44,216 nt of DNA from Selenomonas sp. FOBRC6 (GTDB taxonomy: Bacteria > Bacillota > Negativicutes > Selenomonadales > Selenomonadaceae): assembly GCF_000286455.1 (NCBI RefSeq), contig NZ_ALKG01000040.1:1-44216 (forward strand). Reading direction: 5' to 3'. This document shows, piece by piece, positions 34,461 through 42,348 of this stretch. The position numbers and the translations under genes are program-made. The first letter of the stretch is position 1. The number at the start of each line of letters is the position of its first letter. A model generated the notes under the pieces. It was not told the DNA's origin and ran no database searches. It saw nothing but the letters and a program-made list of their open reading frames with translations.

Positions 34461-34949
34461 ATGTTCCACAAAATGCGCCGCAAGGTACAGCAGCTTTCAC
34501 CAGAGGAGGCGGAGACAGTGCTCCTGCGCTGTTCGGCGGGCGTGCTCGCCCTCACGGGTGACAAGGCATTCCCATATGCCGTGCCCATCAGCTACGTCTA
34601 CGATGGCGAGCACATCTATTTTCACAGCGCGACCGAGGGGCACAAGATCGACGCCATCCAGCGGAATCCGAACGCATCCTTCGCCGTGATCGATCAGGAT
34701 GAGGTCATCCCCGAGAAATACACGACTGCATACCGCAGCGTTATTGTCTTCGGCAGCATCCGCATCATCGAGGACGAGGAGGAAAAGCGTATTGCCGTCC
34801 GCAAGCTCGCCCTCAAATACGCGCCCGACAATACTGAGCAGCAACATAACGAGATGATCGACCGTACATGGGAGCGGTTCTGCATGCTTGAGATGAGCAT
34901 CGCGCATATGACGGGCAAAGAAGGACGTGTCCTCACAGAGAAAAGATAA
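34461..34949 (+). CDS. Pyridoxamine 5'-phosphate oxidase family (NimA-like) flavoprotein
   Basis: A 162-residue split-barrel protein from the ATG at 34461 (GGAGGTG 4 bases upstream). MFHKMRRKVQQLSPEEAETVL and AGVLALTGDKAFPYAVPISYVYDGEHIYFHSATEGHKIDAIQRNPNASFAVI fit FMN-binding proteins related to 5-nitroimidazole reductases (Nim). The conserved H-x-x-x-G-H region is present (FHSATEGHK). Substrate is unknown; nitro-compound or flavin-dependent reduction is likely from family. It sits between the tRNA and a terminator. Confidence 0.88.
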   Translation: MFHKMRRKVQQLSPEEAETVLLRCSAGVLALTGDKAFPYAVPISYVYDGEHIYFHSATEGHKIDAIQRNPNASFAVIDQDEVIPEKYTTAYRSVIVFGSIRIIEDEEEKRIAVRKLALKYAPDNTEQQHNEMIDRTWERFCMLEMSIAHMTGKEGRVLTEKR

Positions 34950-34961
34950 TACAACGACAAA

Positions 34962-34993
34962 AACGGTCACGCATATTGCGTGACCGTTTTTTG
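34962..34993. terminator. Bidirectional terminator
   Basis: AAACGGTCACGC and GCGTGACCGTTT form a perfect 12-bp stem with A and T runs on either side, between convergent genes. Confidence 0.92.
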
Positions 34994-35008
34994 ACGAAGC
35001 AACAACAT

Positions 35009-36436
35009 CTATCCCTCGATGTTCAACACGATGAGCTTCTCCTCGGTGAGTTCGCGGATGGCGTAGGCGGGACCCTCGCGGCCGATGCCGCTGTCCTTGA
35101 CACCGCCATAGGGCATATTGTCCATGCGGAAGGTCGCGCCGTCGCCGATAATGACGCCGCCAACGTCGAGGTGCTCGGCGCAGTAGTTTGCGACGGCGAG
35201 TGAGCGCGTGAAGACGCCCGCCTGCAAGCCGTAGCGTGTGTCGTTGACCATGCGCACGGCATCCTCGATCGTATCGTAGGGAATGATGCTGAAGACAGGC
35301 GCAAAGGTCTCCTCGGAGACGACCTTCATCGCGGGGGTGACATCCGTGAGGACGGTCGGCTCGTAAAAAGCCCCGCGCCGATGCCCACCTGCGAGGATGC
35401 GCGCGCCCGCCGCCTGAGCCTCATCGACCCACGCCTCGATGCGCTCCGCCTCGCGCTCTGAGATCATGGGGCCGATCTGCGTGTGTACGTCCATGAGGTC
35501 GCCGCTGCGGAAATTCGCCGCCGCCTCGACTGCCGCCGCACAGAAGTCCTCGTAGATGCTGCGCGATACATAGACACGCTGGCAGGAGATGCAGACCTGC
35601 CCCGCGTTCACGAATGCATGGCGCGCGCAGTGCTCCGCGACCCATGCGACATCCGCCACATCCTCGTGCACGATGTTTGCGGAGTTCGAGCCGAGCTCGA
35701 GTGAGATGCGGCGAAAACCGACCGCCTCATGCAGTGCCTTGCCTACGGGAACGCTGCCCGTGAACGAGAACATGCGGATGCGCTCGTCCGCCGTGAGCAG
35801 CCTCCCGACTGCACTGCCCGCACCGTAGATGAGGTTGAGGCAACCCGCAGGCAGCCCCGCCTCCTGAAACACGTCGACGAGGAGGGACGCCGTGAGCGGT
35901 GTCGCAGAGGCGGGCTTATAGATGACGGTATTGCCCGCCGCGAGCGCGGGACCAATCTTGTGGGCGGCGAGATTCACGGGGAAGTTGAACGGCGTGATGG
36001 CGCAGACGACGCCGAGCGGACGGCGGATTGTGAATGCCATGCGGCGCTCGCAGCCCGGTGCGCCCGCCAGAGGCACAGTCTCCCCGCGCAGCCGCTTCGC
36101 CTCCTCCGCCGAGAGGATGAGCGTCTGATAGGCGCGGTCAATCTCGCCGCGTGCGTCGCGGATGGGCTTGCCCGCCTCAGCAGAGAGTGCCGTCGCGAAC
36201 TCCTCGCGGCGCTCGCGCATGAGGTTTGCCGCACGCATGAGGATCTCGTAACGCTCGTAGGGACTGAGCTGTACCTCATAGAAGGCACGCTCTGCCGCAT
36301 CCACTGCCGCACGCACATGCTCTGCGCCCGCTGCGGCGATCTCGGCGATCACCTCGCCCGTCGCCTTGTGATAGACGGGGATTGTTCCCTCGCCTGCCAC
36401 ACGTACACCGTCGATCAGCATATTGATTGTCTTCAT
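35009..36436 (-). CDS. NAD(P)-dependent aldehyde dehydrogenase
   Basis: A 475-residue ALDH oxidising an aldehyde to its acid. It has VCAITPFNFPVNLAAHKIGPALAAGNTVIYKPA (cofactor site), SFTGSVPVGK, ELGSNSANIV with the general-base Glu, and NAGQVCISCQRVYV with the catalytic Cys. The C-terminus carries FAPVFSIIPYDT and GGVKDSGIGREG. It resembles lactaldehyde/glyceraldehyde-type dehydrogenases, but the true substrate is unknown. It is transcribed alone, towards the terminator at 34962. Confidence 0.93.
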   Translation of the reverse strand: MKTINMLIDGVRVAGEGTIPVYHKATGEVIAEIAAAGAEHVRAAVDAAERAFYEVQLSPYERYEILMRAANLMRERREEFATALSAEAGKPIRDARGEIDRAYQTLILSAEEAKRLRGETVPLAGAPGCERRMAFTIRRPLGVVCAITPFNFPVNLAAHKIGPALAAGNTVIYKPASATPLTASLLVDVFQEAGLPAGCLNLIYGAGSAVGRLLTADERIRMFSFTGSVPVGKALHEAVGFRRISLELGSNSANIVHEDVADVAWVAEHCARHAFVNAGQVCISCQRVYVSRSIYEDFCAAAVEAAANFRSGDLMDVHTQIGPMISEREAERIEAWVDEAQAAGARILAGGHRRGAFYEPTVLTDVTPAMKVVSEETFAPVFSIIPYDTIEDAVRMVNDTRYGLQAGVFTRSLAVANYCAEHLDVGGVIIGDGATFRMDNMPYGGVKDSGIGREGPAYAIRELTEEKLIVLNIEG

Positions 36437-36481
36437 AGCGTGATCCTCCTCATCTTGTATGCAGAGAAACTGTGTGCTGTA

Positions 36482-36562
36482 ATGAGCCTCTACGAGAAAC
36501 TTTCGCTCATGCTAGCGGCGGCAACGCTCGCGGTCAACATCATATTTCTGACTACTAGGTAG
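36482..36562 (+). CDS. 26-residue hydrophobic peptide, copy A (type I toxin-like)
   Basis: MSLYEKLSLMLAAATLAVNI then IFLTTR: a short charged head and a single membrane-spanning stretch, the layout of Fst/TxpA/holin-like type I toxins. It is 26 residues plus stop and aligns with copies B and C. Unlike them it has no Shine-Dalgarno and no leader; the sequence GTGCTGTAATG reads straight into the start codon where the others have a -10 box. It is probably decayed at its 5' end, with the antisense unit still intact. Confidence 0.65.
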   Translation: MSLYEKLSLMLAAATLAVNIIFLTTR

Positions 36563-36566
36563 ACAG

Positions 36567-36660
36567 AAAAAAGAGCCGCTGTGCGGCTCACGTCGGCTCT
36601 TTCTTCACGAAAATGATTTTGAGAGAGAAACCGGCGATCCCACACCAGTCACCCTTTTAT
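36567..36660 (-). ncRNA. Antisense RNA of copy A (predicted)
   Basis: A minus-strand promoter TTGACT (36690-36695), 17 bases, TATAAT (36667-36672) would start a roughly 94-base RNA. It ends at the GAGCCG/CGGCTC hairpin followed by six Ts at 36567-36589. It runs towards the peptide gene and overlaps its 3' side, as in type I antitoxins. Confidence 0.6.
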
Positions 36661-36666
36661 GCTCTT

Positions 36667-36695
36667 ATTATAGAAAAATATTCGACCAAAGTCAA
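36667..36695 (-). promoter_or_regulatory. Antisense promoter of copy A
   Basis: TTGACT and TATAAT at exactly 17-base spacing on the minus strand. Boxes and spacing are preserved in the other two copies (there TTGACA). Confidence 0.75.
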
Positions 36696-36774
36696 GCACG
36701 GCGCTTCCTCTCTGCGGGGATGCGCCGTTTAATTTGCGCGAAATATCTATTATATGTACTGCGAGAGATTTTCA

Positions 36775-36803
36775 TTGACAACGCCTATGAAATGCCGTAT
36801 CCT
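36775..36803 (+). promoter_or_regulatory. Promoter of the iron-uptake operon
   Basis: TTGACA (36775-36780) and TATCCT (36798-36803) are 17 bases apart, 62 bases before the permease. Just downstream, ATGAATATCATTCG (36810-36823) resembles half of a Fur box, which would fit iron-dependent repression. Confidence 0.6.
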
Positions 36804-36865
36804 GCGCATATGAATATCATTCGTTTTTAACACCTTCACACCGCAGTCATAGAAAGGAATCTGCC

Positions 36866-37897
36866 TTGCGCACGAAAGACCTGCTCGCCTCGCCGTTGGC
36901 ACTCTCCATCCTGCTCGTCCTCGTCGCCGTCCTCGCCGTATCGGCGGGCAGCGTCGCCGTCCCTGCGGGCGATACGATTGCCGTCATCACGGCAAAGCTC
37001 GCGGGCAATATCCCCGCTGTCGATCCCGCCGTGACGGATATCATCTGGTCACTGCGTGTGCCGCGTGTTCTGCTTGCGATGACGGCAGGTGCGGGACTCG
37101 CGCTTGCGGGTGTCGTCATGCAGGCGAGCGTGCAGAATCCACTCGCCGAGCCGTTCATCCTCGGTATTGCCTCCGGCGCGTCCGTCGGTGCGACGCTTGC
37201 GATCCTCATCGGCTCTGCGGCGATTCCCTTCGGCGTGCCGGGCTGCGCCTTCGTCGGCGCAATCCTCGCCACACTCGCCGTGCTCATGCTCGCAGGGATG
37301 CACCGCCGCATCTCGACGGTAAAGCTCGTGCTTGCGGGCGCGGCGATCAGCGCGCTCTGCGTCGCGGCGACGAACTTCATCGTCTACATGGCAGCGGATG
37401 CGGAGGGCATGCAGTCGGCGGCGTTCTGGACAATGGGCTCGCTCGCAGATGCGAAGTGGCACAGCCTCTTCCTGCCCGTACTCATCGTCTCGGCGCTCAT
37501 CGTCTACTTCCTCTCGCAGCTGCGCACGCTCGACGTACTGCTCCTCGGCGAGGAACTGGCCGTGACGCTCGGCATCGACGCGAGCGCAAAGCGTCGCCTC
37601 TACATGGGGCTGCTCGCGCTCCTCACGGGCGTGCTTGTCGCAACCTGTGGCATCATCGGCTTCGTCGGACTCGTCGTCCCGCATCTCGTGCGCTCCTTCA
37701 CGGGCGCATCGCATCGCCGCCTGCTCCCCGCCGCGCTCCTCGTCGGCGCGATCTTCCTCGTCGTCGCCGACCTCCTCGCGCGCACCCTGCTGCCCGCAGG
37801 TGATCTGCCGATCGGCATCATCACGGCACTCATCGGCGCGCCGCTCTTCATGAAGCTGCTCTTCGGCAGCGGCGGAAATTTCGGAGGCGGGAAATGA
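36866..37897 (+). CDS. FecCD-family iron-siderophore/haem ABC permease
   Basis: A 343-residue inner-membrane permease with about ten transmembrane helices. Family segments include LRVPRVLLAMTAGAGLALAGVVMQASVQNPLAEPFILGIASGA and IGFVGLVVPHLVRSFTGASHRRLLP. The start is a TTG with AGAAAGGA 8 bases upstream. It overlaps the ATPase gene by 4 bases (ATGA) and is the first gene of a four-gene uptake operon ending in a TonB receptor. A single permease gene implies a homodimeric channel. Confidence 0.93.
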   Translation: MRTKDLLASPLALSILLVLVAVLAVSAGSVAVPAGDTIAVITAKLAGNIPAVDPAVTDIIWSLRVPRVLLAMTAGAGLALAGVVMQASVQNPLAEPFILGIASGASVGATLAILIGSAAIPFGVPGCAFVGAILATLAVLMLAGMHRRISTVKLVLAGAAISALCVAATNFIVYMAADAEGMQSAAFWTMGSLADAKWHSLFLPVLIVSALIVYFLSQLRTLDVLLLGEELAVTLGIDASAKRRLYMGLLALLTGVLVATCGIIGFVGLVVPHLVRSFTGASHRRLLPAALLVGAIFLVVADLLARTLLPAGDLPIGIITALIGAPLFMKLLFGSGGNFGGGK

Positions 37898-38667
37898 AAA
37901 ACATCCATATCGAACATCTGAAATTCCGCATCGGCGCCAAGGAAATCCTCCACGGCATCACCGCCGATCTCCCGACTGACCGCTTCGTCGCCCTGCTCGG
38001 GCCAAACGGCTGCGGCAAGTCCACCCTGCTCAAGCATCTCTACCGCGTGCACGCGGTACAGGAGGGGCGTGTCACGATGGACGATACCCCGCTCGCAGAG
38101 ATTCCGCTGCGCGCGGCGGCGCAGGAGATCGGCGTCATGGGGCAGTTCCACGCCGTCGACTTCGATTTCAGCGTAGAGGAGATCGCCCTCATGGGGCGCG
38201 CCCCGTACAAGGAGAGCTTCGAGGACGACACGGAGGAGGACTATGCGCTCGTCCGCGCCGCACTCGAACGCGTGGGCATGGCGGACGCCGCCGCGCGTTC
38301 CTTCAACGAGCTCTCGGGCGGCGAGCAGCAGCGCGTCATGCTCGCGCGCGTCCTCGTGCAGGAGCCGCAGCTGCTCATCCTCGATGAGCCGACCAACCAT
38401 CTCGATATCAAATATCAGTTGCATATACTGGAGCTTGTCAAGAGTCTCAATATCGGTGTCATCGCCGCCCTCCACGACCTCAACCTCGCGGCGATGTACG
38501 CCGACCTCATCGTCGTCATGAAGGCGGGGCGCATTGAGCGCATCGGAACGCCGAGCGAGATCATCACAGAGGAAATGCTCGCGCATATCTACGGCGTGAA
38601 CGCAAACGTGACCTACGATGCGGCGGGACTTCCGCTTGTCGACTACCGTACGGAGCAAACACAATGA
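37894..38667 (+). CDS. Iron-siderophore/haem ABC transporter ATP-binding protein
   Basis: A 257-residue FepC-type ATPase. Walker A GPNGCGKST is at 36-44, Q-loop VMGQFHAVDF near 81-90, signature LSGGEQQRVML from 140, Walker B LLILDEP at 160-166, and the switch His follows in AALHDLNLAAMYAD. It overlaps both neighbours by 4 bases (ATGA at each end), so the three transporter genes are translationally coupled. Confidence 0.95.
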   Translation: MKNIHIEHLKFRIGAKEILHGITADLPTDRFVALLGPNGCGKSTLLKHLYRVHAVQEGRVTMDDTPLAEIPLRAAAQEIGVMGQFHAVDFDFSVEEIALMGRAPYKESFEDDTEEDYALVRAALERVGMADAAARSFNELSGGEQQRVMLARVLVQEPQLLILDEPTNHLDIKYQLHILELVKSLNIGVIAALHDLNLAAMYADLIVVMKAGRIERIGTPSEIITEEMLAHIYGVNANVTYDAAGLPLVDYRTEQTQ

Positions 38668-39707
38668 ATGGCGCACAGCAGAATCACGGGCGCATTCTGA
38701 GACGCTTCGGCAACGCTCTGAGACTCCTGCCCTTTCTCGCGTGCGCCGTGCTCGTCCTCGCGCTCTCCATGCGCGACGGGCGCGGCACACAGGCGGCAGA
38801 GCCGATCACGGACGGCATCTCATATATGACGAGCGACAGCGAGGGGCGCCCGACCGACTTCACACTTTCGCATACGCCTGAGCGCGTGCTCGTCTCCTAT
38901 CCGGGTGCAACGGAGCTGCTGATCGACCTAGGTCTCACGGATCGTATCATCGGCACGGTTGCGCCCTACGGCGCGGAGCCGCCTGCCTACAGAGACGCCT
39001 ATGCCGCCCTCCCGATTCTCAGCGCGCCCTATGTGCCAAGCCGCGAGGAGCTCACGGCACTCCGCCCCGATCTCATCATCGGCTGGTCGCACCACTTCAC
39101 GCCCGAGGCGCTCGGCGATGTGTATGCGTACTTTGATCGCGGCGTCGGTGCCTACATCGTGCCCGCCACCGTGCGCAAGGGACACCCGACGCTTGAGGAG
39201 ACGGTCTATCCATTTATCGCGGATATGGGTCATATCTTCGGCGTGGAAGAACGTGCAAAGAACTATACTACAGCATTACAATCGCGTGTCGCCGCTGTCG
39301 AGCAGCGCACCAAGGCGCGCGGGCGCCGCTTCTCCGTGATGATCTTGCAGGCGCACGGGACAAGCCTTTACAGCATGTACGGCTCTGCCTACATCATCGA
39401 CGACATTGCGCGCAAGGCGGGCGCAGACAACATTGTCGACCGTCAGATGCGTTCGGTCGGCCCCGAGCGCGTCCTCGGCTTTGCCCCCGATGTCATCATC
39501 TACGTCAATCCGAAGGACATCTCGGAGGAGGAGGCACGCGCAGAACTGCGTGCCGATCCAAACCTCCAAAACATGAAAGCTGTGCGGGAGAATCGCATCA
39601 TCGTCGTGAATTTCTCCGACGTGAACAATGGAAACGGGCGCTGTATCACGGCGCTTGAGGATATAGCTGAGGGACTGGATGCCCTCATGAATGAAAAGAA
39701 AGGGTAA
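38664..39707 (+). CDS. Iron-siderophore/haem ABC transporter substrate-binding protein
   Basis: A 347-residue periplasmic binding protein of the FepB/BtuF type. It has an N-terminal signal-anchor (LLPFLACAVLVLALSM, about residues 21-36) after a basic region. It continues with ERVLVSYPGATELLIDLGLTDRIIGT, LRPDLIIGWSHHFTPE, and GAYIVPATV. The C-terminal half includes YIIDDIARKAGADNIVD. No lipobox is evident. It overlaps the ATPase gene by 4 bases and ends 4 bases before the TonB receptor start. Confidence 0.92.
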   Translation: MNGAQQNHGRILRRFGNALRLLPFLACAVLVLALSMRDGRGTQAAEPITDGISYMTSDSEGRPTDFTLSHTPERVLVSYPGATELLIDLGLTDRIIGTVAPYGAEPPAYRDAYAALPILSAPYVPSREELTALRPDLIIGWSHHFTPEALGDVYAYFDRGVGAYIVPATVRKGHPTLEETVYPFIADMGHIFGVEERAKNYTTALQSRVAAVEQRTKARGRRFSVMILQAHGTSLYSMYGSAYIIDDIARKAGADNIVDRQMRSVGPERVLGFAPDVIIYVNPKDISEEEARAELRADPNLQNMKAVRENRIIVVNFSDVNNGNGRCITALEDIAEGLDALMNEKKG

Positions 39708-39711
39708 TGGA

Positions 39712-41637
39712 ATGAACAAAAGGATTTTGAGCGGACTCGTCGCGACTGCGCTGACGGTCGGAACGGGCTATGCGCTCCCCGTGAGCGCCGCAGAGGCAAC
39801 GGATGAGGCAATGCAGAGCTATGTGCTGGACGACATTGTCGTCACGGCGAGCCGCAGCGAGACGGCGATCAGCGACGTGCCCGCAGATGTCACGCTGATC
39901 TCAGAGGCGGACATCGAGCGCGGCAATTACAAGAGCGTCTCCGAAGCGCTCAAGGGCGCGAACATCAACGTCGTACAGAAGGGCTTTACCGCCTATCCCA
40001 TCATCAACGGAGACTCGCGCGTCCTCGTCATGGTGGACGGGAAGAAGGTCAACTGGGATCACCTCATGGTGCAGGGGGACGACAACGCCGCCAACGTCGA
40101 TCAGATTGCCATCGGAGATGTGGAGCGCATCGAGATCGTACGCGGTCCAAACTCCTCGCTCTATGGCGAGCGCGCCGTCTCGGGTGTCGTCAACATCATC
40201 ACGAAGCGTCCGACGGCGGGCAAGCCGACAGGCTCCTTTAACATGCAGCTCGGCTCTTGGGGTGAAAAGCGCGCAGGGATAAATGTCAGCGGCGGCGATG
40301 AGAAGAACAGCATCAAGGTCGGCGTGTCACATGAGCGCCGCAAGGATTTCCAGTATAAGAACACATACGGTGAGAAGCGCACCTTCGAAAACAGTGACAT
40401 CCGCCACACGGACTACAACGTTGGATTCGACCGCATCATCGGCAATGACCGCCTACGTTTCGATTTCAGCCGTCACGAGGCGGATGACGGCTACGGTGTA
40501 TACCTAAAAGATCCAAGGACAGGCGAGCCCTATTACGACGGGCGTCAGCTGATGACCGACACTGTATACGGTATCACCTATATGTTCGGCTCAGAAAAGG
40601 AGGGCGAGGGAACCTTTCTGCGTTACTACCGCAGTGAGTCCACCGCTGACGCGCCGTTCGGCGCCCCCTATACCCACAAGCTGCGCCGCAACACCTTCGA
40701 GGGTCAGAAGCTCTGGATGCTCGGCGACAAAAATATGCTCGTCGGTGGTTTCCTCTGGGCGCACGATCAGATAAAAGAGTATAATTATGCGCCGCTCGAC
40801 GTGTCTGCCACAACGAAGGCACTCTTCCTTGACGACGACTGGCAGCTTGGGCAGGGCTTCTCTCTGAAGCTCGGCTCGCGGCTCGAGCATCACAGCGACT
40901 TTGGCACGGATGTCGCCTCGCATATCAGCCTCAACAAGAAATTCAACCGCAGAACGCACGCCTATATTTCATGGGGACAGGCGGTCAACAATCCAACGCT
41001 CAAGATGCGCTATGCCGACACCCCATATATGAAGGGCAATCCCGATCTAAAACAGGAGCGTTCGCATACGTTCACCATCGGCGCAGACAGCCAGATCACA
41101 CGCAAGTGGAATGTCTCCGGCAGCCTCTACTGGAGTAGGCTGAAAAATGCGCTGAGCTGGGCGTGGAATCGTGAGGGGGACTTCAAAACTCACTACTACA
41201 ACACTGATCGCGAAAACCGCCGCGGTCTCGAGCTCTCTACGCGCTACCGCGCCGACGACCGCTGGACGCTTCGCGCGGCATACAGCTACGCACATGTCAA
41301 TTCGACCGATACTGCAAGAGAGTACCTTTCGCGCAACACACGCCCGAACGGCTACAACCTCGGCATCTCCTACACGCAGGGGAAATGGGATGCAGACCTC
41401 GATCTGAACTACGTGACGGGACGCAGCACGGAGCGCTTTACAGATGCGCGCTATCTGACACTCGACCTCGGCGTAAACTATCACGTCACGAAGGACTTCA
41501 AGGTGTATCTGAAGGGAATGAATCTCACAGACGAAAGCTATGAATCCATCGGCGTAACCCCATCGGCATATATAGGCATGGGTGCCTATGCCATGCCGAG
41601 CCGTCACTTCATCTTCGGCGGAACGTACAATTTCTGA
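39712..41637 (+). CDS. TonB-dependent outer-membrane receptor
   Basis: A 641-residue outer-membrane beta-barrel for iron complexes. The signal peptide covers about residues 1-27 (cleavage around VSAAEA). The TonB-box/plug start DDIVVTASR is at 41-49, with plug motifs VLVMVDGKKVNWD, VERIEIVRGPNSSLYGERAVSGVVNIITK. The barrel follows with repeated aromatic strands and a C-terminal Phe (GGTYNF). The ATG at 39712 is preferred to 39691. It closes the uptake operon and is direct evidence for a diderm envelope. The ligand (siderophore, haem or other) cannot be told. Confidence 0.95.
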   Translation: MNKRILSGLVATALTVGTGYALPVSAAEATDEAMQSYVLDDIVVTASRSETAISDVPADVTLISEADIERGNYKSVSEALKGANINVVQKGFTAYPIINGDSRVLVMVDGKKVNWDHLMVQGDDNAANVDQIAIGDVERIEIVRGPNSSLYGERAVSGVVNIITKRPTAGKPTGSFNMQLGSWGEKRAGINVSGGDEKNSIKVGVSHERRKDFQYKNTYGEKRTFENSDIRHTDYNVGFDRIIGNDRLRFDFSRHEADDGYGVYLKDPRTGEPYYDGRQLMTDTVYGITYMFGSEKEGEGTFLRYYRSESTADAPFGAPYTHKLRRNTFEGQKLWMLGDKNMLVGGFLWAHDQIKEYNYAPLDVSATTKALFLDDDWQLGQGFSLKLGSRLEHHSDFGTDVASHISLNKKFNRRTHAYISWGQAVNNPTLKMRYADTPYMKGNPDLKQERSHTFTIGADSQITRKWNVSGSLYWSRLKNALSWAWNREGDFKTHYYNTDRENRRGLELSTRYRADDRWTLRAAYSYAHVNSTDTAREYLSRNTRPNGYNLGISYTQGKWDADLDLNYVTGRSTERFTDARYLTLDLGVNYHVTKDFKVYLKGMNLTDESYESIGVTPSAYIGMGAYAMPSRHFIFGGTYNF

Positions 41638-41655
41638 TTTCGCCCATCGCACACA

Positions 41656-41690
41656 AAAACGGAGCAGACGGTCGTCTGCTCCGTTTTATA
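41656..41690 (+). terminator. TonB receptor terminator
   Basis: ACGGAGCAGAC and GTCTGCTCCGT form a perfect 11-bp stem followed by TTTATA. A decayed copy of the same hairpin recurs at 42008, at the start of the second repeat unit. Confidence 0.88.
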
Positions 41691-41714
41691 CTTTATTATA
41701 ACGAATCTATGTGC

Positions 41715-41766
41715 TATAATGAACCCAGCGACTGGTGAATGTCGGTTTCCTCCCTTTGTGGGGGTG
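41715..41766 (+). promoter_or_regulatory. Promoter and structured leader of copy B
   Basis: An extended -10 (TGCTATAAT, hexamer at 41715-41720) leads to a leader with CGACTGGTGA (41729-41738). Its exact complement TCACCAGTCG lies downstream at 41938-41947. CCTCCC just before GGGGG (the Shine-Dalgarno) can form a hairpin hiding the ribosome binding site. Copy C has the same elements. Confidence 0.55.
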
Positions 41767-41772
41767 ATGTGC

Positions 41773-41853
41773 GTGACGCTTTTTGAAAAGCTATCGCTTC
41801 TGATCGCGGCGGCAACGCTCGCGGTCAACATCATATTTCTGATTACTAGATAG
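41773..41853 (+). CDS. 26-residue hydrophobic peptide, copy B (type I toxin-like)
   Basis: Starting at GTG with GGGGGTG about 8 bases upstream: VTLFEKLSLLIAAATLAVNI then IFLITR. It has one predicted transmembrane segment with a charged head, resembling holin-like type I toxins of Firmicutes. An ATG at 41767 would add two residues. The alignment with copy A's ATG supports the GTG. It is followed by a convergent antisense unit. Confidence 0.7.
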   Translation: MTLFEKLSLLIAAATLAVNIIFLITR

Positions 41854-41856
41854 GCA

Positions 41857-41956
41857 GAAAAAAGAACCGTACGTGCGGTTCACGTCGGCTCTTTCTTCAA
41901 AGACCTAAAATCTTCAGGGAGAGACCGGCGGTACCAATCACCAGTCGTCCTTTTGT
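41857..41956 (-). ncRNA. Antisense RNA of copy B (predicted)
   Basis: Transcription from the minus-strand promoter at 41963-41991 would give a roughly 100-base RNA ending at the GAACCG/CGGTTC hairpin plus six Ts (41857-41881). Its 5' region resembles the peptide mRNA leader in sequence (CGACTGGTGA). It lies just downstream of the peptide stop and overlaps the mRNA 3' side. Confidence 0.65.
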
Positions 41957-41962
41957 ATTCTC

Positions 41963-41991
41963 ATTATATCGATTCACGAAAAAGTTGTCAA
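41963..41991 (-). promoter_or_regulatory. Antisense promoter of copy B
   Basis: TTGACA (41986-41991) and TATAAT (41963-41968), 17 bases apart on the minus strand: a consensus promoter. Confidence 0.85.
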
Positions 41992-42118
41992 TGAGGACAT
42001 AAAAAGAGAGCAGACGAATATCTGCTCCGTTTTGTGCTTCCCCATAACGAATCTATGTGCTATAATGAATCCAGCGACTGGTGAATGTCGGTTTCCTCCC
42101 TTTGTGGGGGTGGTGTGC

Positions 42119-42199
42119 GTGACGCTTTTTGAAAAGCTATCGCTTCTGATTGCGGCGGCAACGCTCGCGGTCAACATCATGTTTCTGATCACGAAGTAG
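42119..42199 (+). CDS. 26-residue hydrophobic peptide, copy C (type I toxin-like)
   Basis: Starting at GTG: VTLFEKLSLLIAAATLAVNI then MFLITK. It differs from copy B at two residues (Ile to Met, terminal Arg to Lys); the other changes are silent. The ATG six bases upstream of copy B's GTG is GTG here, supporting the inner start. Promoter, leader and antisense unit are all retained, so it should be as active as copy B. Confidence 0.7.
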   Translation: MTLFEKLSLLIAAATLAVNIMFLITK

Positions 42200-42203
42200 A
42201 CAG

Positions 42204-42301
42204 AAAAAAGAACCGTACGCGCGGTTCACGTCGGCTCCTCTTTCAAGAACATAAAATTCTGCGGAGAGACCGGCGGATCCAATCACCAGTCGTCCTTTTG
42301 T
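42204..42301 (-). ncRNA. Antisense RNA of copy C (predicted)
   Basis: Predicted from the minus-strand promoter at 42308-42336 to the GAACCG/CGGTTC hairpin with six Ts (42204-42227), about 98 bases. It has the same layout as copies A and B. Confidence 0.65.
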
Positions 42302-42307
42302 ATTCTC

Positions 42308-42336
42308 ATTATATCGATTCACGAAAAAATTGTCAA
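42308..42336 (-). promoter_or_regulatory. Antisense promoter of copy C
   Basis: TTGACA (42331-42336) and TATAAT (42308-42313), 17 bases apart on the minus strand. Its -35 box abuts the Shine-Dalgarno of the sirtuin gene, so the two transcription units are tightly packed. Confidence 0.85.
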
Positions 42337-42348
42337 GGGAGGTACACG

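Larger units (their letters stand above)
41656..42341. repeat. Tandem duplication, 346-bp period
   Basis: Two consecutive units each contain a GAGCAGAC hairpin, TGCTATAAT promoter, leader, 26-codon peptide gene, convergent hairpin and antisense promoter. The peptide starts (41773 and 42119), leader elements and hairpins are all 346 bases apart. The copies differ mainly by scattered base changes. Confidence 0.85.

Noticed and set aside
41604-42192. Two similar minus-strand frames of 70-80 codons opposite peptide copies B and C.
   Set aside because: They are reverse shadows of the duplicated unit, lack ribosome binding sites and run through the antisense terminator.
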